From positions 3,529,001 through 3,593,000 of the forward strand of contig NZ_JAFHKM010000002.1 in NCBI RefSeq assembly GCF_016937515.1: DNA of 64,000 nt, given 5' to 3'. Shown here one piece after another: positions 52,745 through 61,842 of the stretch. The number at the start of each line of letters is the position of its first letter. Within the stretch, counting starts at the first letter, position 1. The translations under genes and the position numbers were made by a program. Under the pieces are notes generated by a model. It saw only the letters and a program-made list of their open reading frames with translations, made no database searches and was not told the DNA's origin. The stretch comes from Cohnella algarum (lineage in GTDB: Bacteria; Bacillota; Bacilli; Paenibacillales; Paenibacillaceae).

Positions 52745-53119
52745 CTAGAGCAGCAGAACCGCTTCGACGGGGTCGAGCGGCAGCACGATTTTCGTACGGG
52801 AAACGGGCTCGAGTTCGAGCGCTCCCCAATACGGATTCGCAGGGGGAGGTCCGCCCGCGGAGTCGGACTCCGTCCGAATGCCGGCTTTCCGCCGCGTCCG
52901 GCCGGCGGAGCGTTTTTTGGCCGGCTTCGGCTTCGCTTGCGTGCGATCGGCCTCCGGTTCCTCGTCGATATCGCCGTTCAGCACCACTTTTCCCTTCGCG
53001 CAGCCGGTCAACAGGCCGTAATACCGGGCGCCGTCGTTCATGACGATGCATACCGGATGCCCCCTGAGCTTCAGAAGGTTCTTTTCGTCAGCCGGAATAT
53101 GATCATCCATCCCCTTCAC
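52745..53119 (-). CDS. Small protein with possible Hfq/LSm-like N-terminal half, 124 aa
   Basis: The first about 50 residues, with LRGHPVCIVMNDGARYYGLL and GKVVLNG, have the strand pattern of a small SH3/LSm-like barrel. A basic Lys/Arg/Pro linker (PKPAKKRSAGRTRRKAG) and a hydrophobic C-terminus (KIVLPLDPVEAVLLL) follow. I know no named family. The start is ATG 53119 or 53110 (MDDHIPA). It is a single gene convergent with liaR and divergent from zwf, and its role is unknown. Confidence 0.6.
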   Translation of the reverse strand: MKGMDDHIPADEKNLLKLRGHPVCIVMNDGARYYGLLTGCAKGKVVLNGDIDEEPEADRTQAKPKPAKKRSAGRTRRKAGIRTESDSAGGPPPANPYWGALELEPVSRTKIVLPLDPVEAVLLL

Positions 53120-53298
53120 CCCCTTGAACCTCGTTCGGAACCAGTATATTCACCCGCGGGCTCCTGCGCATGGACGCGTACCCAGTCGCGCGAAAGCCGC
53201 CGGCAGAAGCGGAAAAAGCGATGGTTTGAATCCGATAGCAAACGGCGTTTAAGTATGATAAACTACAGTACGTGTATTCAAATTTCGGAAAATGGAAG

Positions 53299-54858
53299 AT
53301 GAGGAACATGACGGATAAAACCATTGAGACGACCGCCGCGGCTGACGGCGCTGTCTATTTTATTTTCGGCGCGACGGGCGACCTGGCCCGGCGCAAGCTG
53401 TTCCCCGCTTTGTATAGCCTTTATCTCGAAGGAAAGCTGGGCGAACGGTTCGCCGTCGTCGGGCTTGCGCGCCGCGCGCGCACGGACGAGCAGTTCCGGG
53501 ACGACGTGTACGAGTCGATCCGCGAATTTTGCCGGTACAAGCCCGATGACGCCAATTGGCAAGCCTTTGCGGCACATTTCTCCTATCACCCGCTGGACAT
53601 CGGAAACGTCGACGGCTTCCGCGAGCTGAAGGCGTCCACGGAAGCGCTGGAAGCCCGCTATTCGATTCCGGGCAATCGCTTGTTTTATTTGGCGCTGGCC
53701 CCGGAACTGTTCGGCGCCGTATCGCGCAACCTTCGCGACGGCGGCATGCTGGAAAGCAAAGGCTGGCACCGGCTCGTCATCGAGAAGCCGTTCGGCTACG
53801 ACTATCCGTCCGCCGAAAAGCTTAACGAAGAAATTCGCCACGTTTTCCGGGAAGAGGAAGTGTTCCGGATCGACCATTATCTCGGCAAGGAAATGGTGCA
53901 GAACATCCAGGTCATCCGGTTTGCCAATGCGTTTTTCGAGCCGCTTTGGAACAATAACCACATCGCGAACGTGCAAATCACGCTCGCCGAGACGGTCGGC
54001 GTCGAGGAGCGGGGCGCCTACTACAATAAGTCCGGGGCGCTGCGCGACATGGTGCAGAACCACATGCTTCAGATGCTGACGATGATCGCCATGGAGCCGC
54101 CGAGCCGCCTCGATCCCGAAGATATTCATGACGAAAAGGTCAAGGTGCTCCGTTCCGTCCGGAATTTCCGCTCTGCCGAAGAAGTGGAACAGGACGTCGT
54201 GCGGGCGCAGTACACCGACGGCCAGTTCCGGGGACAAGCGGTCAAGGGCTATCGCAACGAGGATTCGGTTCCGTCCGACTCGACAACCGAGACGTTTTTC
54301 GCCGCTCGGCTGTTCGTGGACAATTTCCGCTGGGCGGGCGTGCCGTTCTACGTGCGCACCGGCAAGCGCCTCCCGGTCAAATCGACCGAGATCGTGATCG
54401 AGTTCAAAAACGTGCCGAACAATGTGCTGTTCGCAAGCCGCAGCCAGCTGCAGCCGAACCTGCTCGTCATCCGGGTCAACCCGATGGAAGGGATCTACAT
54501 TAAAATCAACGCCAAAAAGCCCGGCAACGATATGACGATCCAGCCGGTGGCGATGGAATTTTGCCAAAGCTGCCAGGTCGGCATCAACACGCCGGAAGCT
54601 TACGAGCGGTTGATCTACGACGCCGCCCGCGGCGATTCCACGTATTTCACCCGTTGGGACGAGCTGGCCGCCGCTTGGCAATTGGTCGATCCGATCGCCG
54701 CCGCCTGGCGCCAGGCGCCGGAACGCGTGGCGACGTATCCCGCCGGCACGTGGGGACCCGTGCAGGCCGACGAACTGCTGAGCCGGGACGGCTTCTTCTG
54801 GTGGCCGGTCAACGGACAGGACGAAGACAATGTCATCTGGGTCACGAACACAAAGTAA
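53299..54858 (+). CDS. zwf: Glucose-6-phosphate 1-dehydrogenase, 519 aa
   Basis: It oxidises glucose-6-phosphate with NADP in the oxidative pentose phosphate path. FIFGATGDLARRKLFPALY at residues about 22-40 binds NADP; EKPFG and RIDHYLGKEMVQN carry the substrate-binding Lys/His; the C-terminal domain is complete. The start is uncertain: ATG 53299 or 53308 (ribosome site weak; GTG 53272 is also in frame). It has its own terminator, and neighbours are unrelated. Confidence 0.95.
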   Translation: MRNMTDKTIETTAAADGAVYFIFGATGDLARRKLFPALYSLYLEGKLGERFAVVGLARRARTDEQFRDDVYESIREFCRYKPDDANWQAFAAHFSYHPLDIGNVDGFRELKASTEALEARYSIPGNRLFYLALAPELFGAVSRNLRDGGMLESKGWHRLVIEKPFGYDYPSAEKLNEEIRHVFREEEVFRIDHYLGKEMVQNIQVIRFANAFFEPLWNNNHIANVQITLAETVGVEERGAYYNKSGALRDMVQNHMLQMLTMIAMEPPSRLDPEDIHDEKVKVLRSVRNFRSAEEVEQDVVRAQYTDGQFRGQAVKGYRNEDSVPSDSTTETFFAARLFVDNFRWAGVPFYVRTGKRLPVKSTEIVIEFKNVPNNVLFASRSQLQPNLLVIRVNPMEGIYIKINAKKPGNDMTIQPVAMEFCQSCQVGINTPEAYERLIYDAARGDSTYFTRWDELAAAWQLVDPIAAAWRQAPERVATYPAGTWGPVQADELLSRDGFFWWPVNGQDEDNVIWVTNTK

Positions 54859-54872
54859 AACCGAGCACGAAG

Positions 54873-54920
54873 AAAGCATCCTCCCTGGCCGAACGCGGCC
54901 TTGGGCGGATGCTTTTTTTT
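54873..54920 (+). terminator. Rho-independent terminator after zwf
   Basis: AAAGCATCC (54873-54881) pairs with GGATGCTTT (54907-54915); an inner CTGGCCG/CGGCC hairpin extends it. Eight T follow. Confidence 0.9.
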
Positions 54921-55083
54921 GACCGCGCGTCGATCGCCGAAGTGCCAGGTCCGTTTCGATTTTTTACGAAAACCGCAATTTAAGTTGATTTTCGCCGAAT
55001 ATACGGCCTTTATGATGAAGGGGCAATGAAGCTTGAAGAACATTTTGACAAAAATGAAAGAAATCCTTCAATCGGGAGCAGTG

Positions 55084-55863
55084 ATGAACAGCCCTATGAT
55101 TCGGTACTTGTGGTTCGATCTCGGCTATACCCTGGTCAAAACCAACCGCGAAGACATCTATCGGAAAACGCTGGAGACGCTCGGAATCGTCAAAACCCGG
55201 GATGAAATCACGATCGCCTATCATTTGGCGGACAAGCTGTTCATGCGGGAATACCGGGGGGTGCTCGGTAAGGACAGCCGTCACTTTCTGCCCTGGTATA
55301 TCGGCGTCTTGAACTACTATTTGGGGCTCTCGCTTCCCATCGAGGAAGTGATCTCTTTGCAGCAAAAGGCGGCGAAGGAAGAAGGAATGCGGTGGACGGC
55401 GTTCGATTTCAGCAAGCCGACCTTGCGCTCGTTGAAGGAAGCGGGCTACCGGCTGGGCCTCATCTCCAACTGGGACGGGACCGCTCGCGAAGTGCTGAAG
55501 GCGAACCGGCTTGACGAAGAGTTCGACTTCGCGATTATTTCCTCGGAAATCGGCATCGAAAAACCGGATCCGGCCATCTTCGAAATCGCCCTGTCCGAAA
55601 GCGGCGCGACCGCGGAGCAGTCGCTGTATGTCGGCGACAATTACTACGATGACGTCGTCGGTTCGCGTCAAGCCGGCATGGACTGCCTGCTGATCAATCC
55701 GTACGGAACGAGAGGCATCGAGGAGTTGAATTACGATCGGGTCATCTCCAGCATTCGGGAGGTCGCCGCCTATTTGGGTCAACTGCAGGGAGTTGGCAGC
55801 CCGTCGTTAAGCGAGGGAGAACGACATGTCGACCATATTGGAACGAATTCAGGAAACGTTTGA
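55084..55863 (+). CDS. HAD-superfamily phosphatase-like hydrolase, 259 aa
   Basis: HAD motifs are visible: motif I WFDLGYTLV near residue 10, motif II ISNWDGTA, motif III around IEKPDPAIF (Lys) and motif IV VGDNYYDD. Motif I reads D-L-G-Y-T, so the usual second Asp, the general acid, is a Gly, as in phosphonatase-like members. The enzyme may act by another mechanism or on a special substrate. ATG 55084 follows GGGAG; a TTG at 55033 is an alternative. It overlaps the RpiR gene by 38 bases and starts a peptide-uptake operon. Confidence 0.82.
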   Translation: MNSPMIRYLWFDLGYTLVKTNREDIYRKTLETLGIVKTRDEITIAYHLADKLFMREYRGVLGKDSRHFLPWYIGVLNYYLGLSLPIEEVISLQQKAAKEEGMRWTAFDFSKPTLRSLKEAGYRLGLISNWDGTAREVLKANRLDEEFDFAIISSEIGIEKPDPAIFEIALSESGATAEQSLYVGDNYYDDVVGSRQAGMDCLLINPYGTRGIEELNYDRVISSIREVAAYLGQLQGVGSPSLSEGERHVDHIGTNSGNV

Positions 55864-56683
55864 CGTTTTAAGCCCGGGGCAGAAACGGGCGGCGCATTAC
55901 ATTCAGAGACATATCCAGGACGCGGCGCTGCAATCGGCCCAAAAAATCGCGGAGAAATCGGGCGTCAGCGAGGCGACGGTTCATCGGTTGGCCCAGGCGC
56001 TTTCGTATTCCGGGTTTTCCGACATGCATCAGGAATTGCAGCAATTCGTGATCAAGGATCAGCGGGCCGTCTACAATTTCATGCAATCGACAACCCGTCA
56101 GGAGGAGTCCTGGCTGGAGAAGCATTTTGCCCAGGAAATGCAGAATATTCGGGAAACGATGCAGCAAACCGATAAAGCCCGGATTCATCAGGCCGCAAGG
56201 CTGCTGCTGGATGCCGACCGCATCTGGATCGCCGGGTGGAGGCTGGGCTTGTCGGTCACGGCGTTTTTTCAATTCGTTTTGAAATATATGCTGGGCAATT
56301 GCGAGTTGATTCCGCAAGGAGGTGTTGCCGAGTACGCAACGTACATTCGTTCCGGCGATGTCGTTTTTGTCAGCGGTTTTCCCCGCTATTGCTCCAAAAC
56401 CTTGAAAGTGTCCAAGCTGGCCAAGGAACAGGAGGCACGGGTGATCGCGCTGACCGACTCCAGCTTGTCGCCCTTTGCGAAGCTGGCCGATCTGACGCTG
56501 CTGGCGGAATGCAAATCCACCGGGTTTCTGGATTCATACACCGCGCCGCTGTCGGTCGTGGGCGCCATCATTAACGAGATTTCGTATTTGGAGAAAGATA
56601 GGGTGAAACGCCATTTGGAGAAAATGGAGCTGATGTTCAAGGAATTTCAGGACAGCTTCGAATGGATGAATAAAACAAAGTGA
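55826..56683 (+). CDS. RpiR/MurR-family transcriptional regulator, 285 aa
   Basis: The N-terminal HTH_6 domain has IAEKSGVSEATVHRLAQALS (residues about 35-54). A SIS domain from about residue 125 (DRIWIAGWRLGLSVTAFFQ, VVFVSGFPRYCSKTL) binds a phosphosugar-like ligand. RpiR proteins control sugar, amino-sugar or muramic acid use. It sits between a phosphatase and an MBL hydrolase, followed by a peptide ABC transporter, so it probably controls that set. Confidence 0.9.
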   Translation: MSTILERIQETFDVLSPGQKRAAHYIQRHIQDAALQSAQKIAEKSGVSEATVHRLAQALSYSGFSDMHQELQQFVIKDQRAVYNFMQSTTRQEESWLEKHFAQEMQNIRETMQQTDKARIHQAARLLLDADRIWIAGWRLGLSVTAFFQFVLKYMLGNCELIPQGGVAEYATYIRSGDVVFVSGFPRYCSKTLKVSKLAKEQEARVIALTDSSLSPFAKLADLTLLAECKSTGFLDSYTAPLSVVGAIINEISYLEKDRVKRHLEKMELMFKEFQDSFEWMNKTK

Positions 56684-56705
56684 CCATCGCGGGAAGGAAG
56701 CGGGC

Positions 56706-57440
56706 ATGGAATTAACGGTAATCGGCTGCTGGGGAGCGTACCCGGCCCCAAACGAAGCGACTTCGGGTTATTTGATCAAGCGCGGGGAACTGTCGATTCT
56801 GCTCGATTGCGGCAGCGGCGTCTTGTCCAGGCTGCAAAACGAGGTGCCGTTGGAACAGTTGGACGCGGTCTTTATCACGCATACGCATGCGGATCATATC
56901 GCGGACGCGTTGACGCTGGAATTCGCCGCTCTGGTTCTGATGCAAACCGGAAAACGTTCGAAGCCGCTGGACGTTTACGTTTACGGAGAAGATCCGGACA
57001 AGCTCGGGTTTCAATTTCCCGAATGCGTCAGAGTGCATCCGATCGATCTTCGGCAGAAGGTGCAAATCGGCGAACTGACGATGGAATTTTCCGAGAACGT
57101 GCACGAAGTTCCTTGCTGCGCGGTCAAAGTGACCGCCGCTGACGGCAAATCGCTCGTGTACTCCAGCGACACGGGATATTGCGACAGCATCGTCGAGTTC
57201 TCCCGCCAGGCGGACGTGCTGGTGCTGGAGAGCAGCTTCTACGATTGGCAGAAGGGCGCGATGCGGGGGCATCTGACGGCGGGGGAGGCGGGCGAGATCG
57301 CGGCTTTGGCCAAGCCCGGCCAGCTGGTGCTGACGCATTTTCCCCATTACGGCGATCTTCGCCAACTGGAGGCGGAAGCCTCCTCACGGTTCGACGGACA
57401 GACAAGGCTGGCTTTTGGCGGAATGAAGCTGAACATCTAA
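56706..57440 (+). CDS. MBL-fold metal-dependent hydrolase, 244 aa
   Basis: The metallo-beta-lactamase fold has the metal motif THTHADHIADALTLE (His-x-His-x-Asp-His) at about residues 60-74, and further metal ligands in SSDTGYCD and LTHFPHYGD. It resembles the RNase Z/ElaC-like and phosphodiesterase-type hydrolases. The substrate is not clear. GGAAG precedes ATG 56706, 22 bases after rpiR. Confidence 0.86.
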   Translation: MELTVIGCWGAYPAPNEATSGYLIKRGELSILLDCGSGVLSRLQNEVPLEQLDAVFITHTHADHIADALTLEFAALVLMQTGKRSKPLDVYVYGEDPDKLGFQFPECVRVHPIDLRQKVQIGELTMEFSENVHEVPCCAVKVTAADGKSLVYSSDTGYCDSIVEFSRQADVLVLESSFYDWQKGAMRGHLTAGEAGEIAALAKPGQLVLTHFPHYGDLRQLEAEASSRFDGQTRLAFGGMKLNI

Positions 57441-57473
57441 GGAATTCAACGGACTATTCCGAAAGGGGCATGA

Positions 57474-59063
57474 TTGAAAATGACTTGGAAGATGAACATG
57501 AGGAGAGGTTTGTTCGCTTTGACCTTGTCGACGGTGATCGTTTCGGGATGCGGCACGAATACTCCGTCCGCTAGTCCCGTTTCCGGCTCGTCGGAGACGC
57601 CGCAATCCCAGGCATCGGCGGACGGCGGCACGAACAGCCCGTCTTCCGGAGGAACCGTCCGGGTGGCGATGGCGACGGAACCGGACAATCTGGATCCTTA
57701 CTTGTCGGCAGCGACGGATACCGGCTCGATGATGGACAACGTGTTCGACGGCTTGTTCGAAGCGGGCGAAAACAGCGAGCTCGTTCCGGCCATCGCGGAG
57801 TCGTATCAAGTGTCGGAGGACGGGTTGACGTACACGTTTGCCTTGAGGCAAGGCGTGACGTTCCATGACGGGTCCGCGCTCACCTCGGAGGACGTGTATT
57901 ATTCGTACGCCAAGCTGGCGGGCCTGAACGGCCAGGAGCCGCTGTCCTCCAAGTTCTCCGGCATCGGAAGCATCGAAACGCCCGACGACTATACGGTGAC
58001 CGTCAAGCTGAAAGAGCGGGATGCCGCCTTCCTCGCCGCCAACATCATCGCCATCGTGCCGAAAGATTACGAGAAGCAAAGCGAGCATCCGGTCGGCGCC
58101 GGCCCCTTCAAGTTTGTCGAATACACCCCGGGACAGCAGCTGGCGCTCGAAAAGAACGAGCAATTTTACGACCCGGAACGCGCGCCGAAGCTGGATCGGG
58201 TCGAATTCAAAATCATGCCCGACGTCAACTCTTCGATTCTCGCCCTGCAGTCCGGCGACATCGACATGGTTCCGGGCGTCAGCGCTCAAGGCGCGCTTCA
58301 GCTCGGGGAAAGCTTTACCCTCGTCTCCGGCCCGCAGAACATGGTTCAACTGATGGCGCTGAACAATTCCGTGAAGCCGCTGGATGACGCGAAGGTTCGC
58401 CAGGCGATCAACTACGCGATCGACAAGGACGTCATCATCGAGACGGTGGCCGAGGGGAACGGAACGAAGCTGGGCTCGAACATGAGTCCCGCGATGAAGA
58501 TGTACTATCAGGAAGGGCTGGAGGACAGGTATTCGTTTAACGCCGAGCAAGCCAAGCAGCTGCTGCGGGAAGCGGGATACGAGAACGGGTTCGATCTGAC
58601 GATCACGGTTCCGTCGAACTATCAATTCCATGTCGATACGGCCCAGGTGATCGCGGAACAGCTGAAACAGGTCGGCATTCGGGCCGAAATCAAGCAAATC
58701 GAATGGAGCAGCTGGCTGGAGGACGTCTACAACAACGCGAAATACGAGGCCACGATCGTCGGATTGACGGGCAAGCTGGATCCGCACGAAGTGCTGGGCC
58801 GATACGAGACGACCTATCCGAAAAATTTCTTCAAGTTCAGCAACGACGAATTCGACCGTTTGGTCAACGAAGGCCGCACGGAGCTGGACGAAACCAAGCG
58901 CGCCGCGCTGTACAAGGAAGCGCAAACCGTTCTGACCGAACAGGCGGCCGCTGTCTTTATTATGGATCCGAGCCGCACGGTGGCGATGAAATCGAACCTG
59001 CACGGATTTAAAACGTACCCGGTCCAGAAGTACGACTTCGCCGAAATGTACTATGCCGAATAA
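57474..59063 (+). CDS. Peptide ABC transporter substrate-binding lipoprotein (DppA/OppA family), 529 aa
   Basis: The signal peptide with lipobox VSGC makes it a lipoprotein; a Ser/Pro/Gly-rich linker follows to about residue 60. The SBP_bac_5 domain has VRVAMATEPDNLDPYLSA, VTFHDGSALTSEDVYYSY and GAGPFKFVEYTPGQQ. It delivers a peptide or related ligand to the permeases encoded next. TTG 57474 fits the AAAGGGG site best; ATG 57480 is possible. Confidence 0.92.
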   Translation: MKMTWKMNMRRGLFALTLSTVIVSGCGTNTPSASPVSGSSETPQSQASADGGTNSPSSGGTVRVAMATEPDNLDPYLSAATDTGSMMDNVFDGLFEAGENSELVPAIAESYQVSEDGLTYTFALRQGVTFHDGSALTSEDVYYSYAKLAGLNGQEPLSSKFSGIGSIETPDDYTVTVKLKERDAAFLAANIIAIVPKDYEKQSEHPVGAGPFKFVEYTPGQQLALEKNEQFYDPERAPKLDRVEFKIMPDVNSSILALQSGDIDMVPGVSAQGALQLGESFTLVSGPQNMVQLMALNNSVKPLDDAKVRQAINYAIDKDVIIETVAEGNGTKLGSNMSPAMKMYYQEGLEDRYSFNAEQAKQLLREAGYENGFDLTITVPSNYQFHVDTAQVIAEQLKQVGIRAEIKQIEWSSWLEDVYNNAKYEATIVGLTGKLDPHEVLGRYETTYPKNFFKFSNDEFDRLVNEGRTELDETKRAALYKEAQTVLTEQAAAVFIMDPSRTVAMKSNLHGFKTYPVQKYDFAEMYYAE

Positions 59064-59078
59064 GCAGGGGAAGCGGCC

Positions 59079-60023
59079 TTGAGATTTTATATTCGCAAGT
59101 CGTTTACGCTGGCGGCTACGGTATTGCTCGTCTCGGTCATCACGTTTCTGGTGTTTCAGGTGCTGCCGGGAGATCCCGCCCAGATCGTTCTGGGCGTGGA
59201 CGCCGATCCGTACCAGCTGGCCGCTCTCCGGCAGGACATGGGGCTTGATCGTCCTGTCGGGGAGCGTTATTGGACGTGGATGGCCAATGCCGTTTCCGGC
59301 GATCTCGGCGATTCGCTGCGCTACCAGCGGCCGGTGTCGGAAATTTTGGCGGAGCGCTTGCCGGTCACGATTTCGCTGGCGCTCTTCTCCCTGGGGTTGA
59401 CCTTGGCGATCGGTCTGCCCCTCGGCATTTATGTCGCCCGAAAAGACGGCAAATTATCCTCGGTGCTGATCTCGGCTTTTACCCAGCTCGGCGTATCCGT
59501 TCCGTCTTTCTGGCTCGCTTTTCTCCTGATTCTGCTTTTCTCCGTAACGTTCAGGCTGTTTCCGACCTATGGCTACGTTCCCTGGAGCCAGGATCCGGCG
59601 GGCACGATCCGTTCGCTGTTTTTGCCGTCCCTTGCGCTCGCGATTCCCTCCATCGCCGTCGTCGTCCGCTATTTGCGAAATACGCTGCTCGACCAGGCGA
59701 CGATGGATTACGTGCGGACCGCCAGGAGCAAAGGGCTGCGAGAGAGCGCGATCATGTACCGGCACCTGCTGCGCAACGCCCTCATTCCGGTCGTCACCAT
59801 CGTCGGCCTGCTGATCGCCGAAACGCTCGGAGGCAGCATCGTCGTAGAGAACGTGTTCGCGCTTCCGGGACTTGGCAACCTGCTGATTACGTCGATCGGA
59901 ACGCGGGATTTGCCTTTGGTCCAATCGCTGGTTCTGTATATCGCCGTTCTGGTGGTCGGCATCAATTTCGCGGTCGATATTCTGTATAAAGTCATCGATC
60001 CCCGCATTCGATTGAAAAGGTGA
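59079..60023 (+). CDS. Peptide ABC transporter permease, DppB type, 314 aa
   Basis: Six hydrophobic segments begin with FTLAATVLLVSVITFLVFQVL. The N-terminal VLPGDPAQIVLG and the EAA loop MDYVRTARSKGLRESAIMYRH, which docks on the ATPases, are typical. It starts at TTG 59079, 16 bases after the binding protein gene. Confidence 0.92.
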   Translation: MRFYIRKSFTLAATVLLVSVITFLVFQVLPGDPAQIVLGVDADPYQLAALRQDMGLDRPVGERYWTWMANAVSGDLGDSLRYQRPVSEILAERLPVTISLALFSLGLTLAIGLPLGIYVARKDGKLSSVLISAFTQLGVSVPSFWLAFLLILLFSVTFRLFPTYGYVPWSQDPAGTIRSLFLPSLALAIPSIAVVVRYLRNTLLDQATMDYVRTARSKGLRESAIMYRHLLRNALIPVVTIVGLLIAETLGGSIVVENVFALPGLGNLLITSIGTRDLPLVQSLVLYIAVLVVGINFAVDILYKVIDPRIRLKR

Positions 60024-60029
60024 GAGACG

Positions 60030-60848
60030 ATGAATCTGAAACTGTGGTTGAAAAGCAAACCGTTGGTCATCGGCGGATTTCTCGTCGTTTCGCTGCTGCT
60101 CTTCGCGCTGGTCGGCTTGTTCTACACCCCTTACGAGCCGAATGAAATGAATACCGCAATGCGTCTGGCGCCTCCCCAGCCGGCCCATCTATGGGGAACG
60201 GACAATTTCGGCCGCGATATTTTCAGCCGGATCATGGAAGGAGCGCGGACGGCCTTTCTGATCGGCTTCAGCTCCGTCTCCATCGGCCTGGTCTTCGGTT
60301 TGCTGATCGGCGCCGCCGCCGGCTATTTGGGCGGCTGGGTCGATGAGGTCATCATGCGGATCGTCGACGCGATGCTCGCTTTTCCCGGCATTTTGCTGGC
60401 GATCATGTTCGTGTCCGTGTTCGGGCCGGGGCTTAACATCACGATCGCGGCGCTCGGCATGATGAGCATTCCCTCCTTTACGCGGATTGCCCGAAGCGGA
60501 TTCATCCAGGTCAAGGAGTTCGATTTCGTCAAGGCTTCCGTCGCGAAAGGTGCGGGGCCGTGGCGGATCATCTTTCTGCATATTCTCCCCAACATGGCTT
60601 CCCCCCTCATCGTGGCGGCCACGCTGGGGTTCTCCGGCGCGGTATTGGCCGAAGCGGGGCTCAGCTATCTCGGCATCGGCGTGCAGCCTCCGGATCCGAG
60701 CTGGGGCCGCATGCTGAGCGAAGCCCAACCGTACCTGGCGAACGCGCCATGGTATGTTTTGATCACCGGCGGGGTCATCACGGCGATGGTGCTCGGGTTT
60801 AATCTGCTTGGCGACGGCATCCGGGATTTGTACGACAAGAAGAAGTAG
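60030..60848 (+). CDS. Peptide ABC transporter permease, DppC type, 272 aa
   Basis: The second permease has LWGTDNFGRDIFSRIMEGAR, the hallmark of DppC/OppC, and the EAA-type loop FDFVKASVAKGAGPWRIIFLHI. About five to six membrane segments are present. It follows dppB after 6 bases. Confidence 0.92.
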   Translation: MNLKLWLKSKPLVIGGFLVVSLLLFALVGLFYTPYEPNEMNTAMRLAPPQPAHLWGTDNFGRDIFSRIMEGARTAFLIGFSSVSIGLVFGLLIGAAAGYLGGWVDEVIMRIVDAMLAFPGILLAIMFVSVFGPGLNITIAALGMMSIPSFTRIARSGFIQVKEFDFVKASVAKGAGPWRIIFLHILPNMASPLIVAATLGFSGAVLAEAGLSYLGIGVQPPDPSWGRMLSEAQPYLANAPWYVLITGGVITAMVLGFNLLGDGIRDLYDKKK

Positions 60849-60859
60849 GAGGTGCGCGC

Positions 60860-61842
60860 ATGGCGCCGGCATTGTTGGAGCTGCAGAACTACCAGGTTGC
60901 TTTTTCCGCCGGACAGGAAAGCTACCCGGCGCTGCGGGAGATTTCGTTTGCCGTTCGGGATCGGGAAGCGCTCGGGATTGTCGGGGAATCCGGCTGCGGG
61001 AAAAGCTTGACCGCCTTGTCCGTCATGGGGTTATTGCCCAAGGGGGCGGCCGTGTCCGGCGGGGAGGCCCGGCTAAACGGCAAAAGCCTGAACGGCTTGA
61101 CGCCGGAAGACTGGCGTTCCGTCCGCGGAAAGCAAGTCGCGATGATTTTTCAGGATCCGATGACGGCCCTGAATCCGCTTATTCCGGTCGGCCGGCAAAT
61201 TGCCGAGGCGGCGTCGACCCATCTGCCCGTTTCGAAACGGGAAGCCAAAAATCTCGCCCTGGACATGATGAGGAAGGTCGGGCTGTCCCGAACGGAGCAT
61301 TTGTACCGCGAATACCCGCACCAATTGTCGGGAGGGATGAGGCAGCGGATCATGATCGCGATGGCGATGATCTGCAAGCCGCAGCTTCTGATCGCCGACG
61401 AGCCGACGACTGCGCTGGACGTGACCATTCAGGCGCAAATTCTCGATTTGCTGCGGGAGATGAAAGAGAACGCGGGTGCGGCGATGATGTTCATCTCGCA
61501 CGATCTGGGCGTCATTCGCGAAATCTGCGACCGGGTCATCGTCATGTATGCCGGCTATATCGTCGAGGAGGCCCCGTGAAGGAGCTGCTGGATCGTCCGC
61601 TGCATCCGTATACGATCGGCCTGCTGAAGTCCATTCCCGATATCGGCCAAAGAGGCGCGCCGTTGTACACCATACCCGGAAGGGTTCCTTCGCTGGCCGA
61701 GCGGAAAGGCGGCTGCCCGTTCGCCGGACGCTGCGCCCATGCGGAGCCGGAATGCGCGACCCGCTTGCCGGCGCTGGAGCGGAGGGCGGCCCACCATCGG
61801 GTGCGATGCCATCTGTACGCGGACAAGGAGGCGAGCCGATGA
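60860..61842 (+). pseudogene. Peptide ABC transporter ATP-binding protein, DppD/OppD type, frameshifted
   Basis: Walker A VGESGCGKSLTALS, Q-loop FQDPMTALNPL, signature LSGGMRQRIMIAMAM and Walker B LLIADEPTTALD are all in the first frame. This frame ends early at YIVEEAP (61579). The normal C-terminus (KELLDRPLHPYTIGLLKSIP and CPFAGRCAHAEPEC, an oligopeptide/dipeptide transporter ATPase tail) continues in another frame to 61842. Adding one base at the CCCCG run near 61,572-61,577 restores about 327 residues. The first 239 residues could already be a functional ATPase core, but a one-base consensus error is equally likely. Confidence 0.8.
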
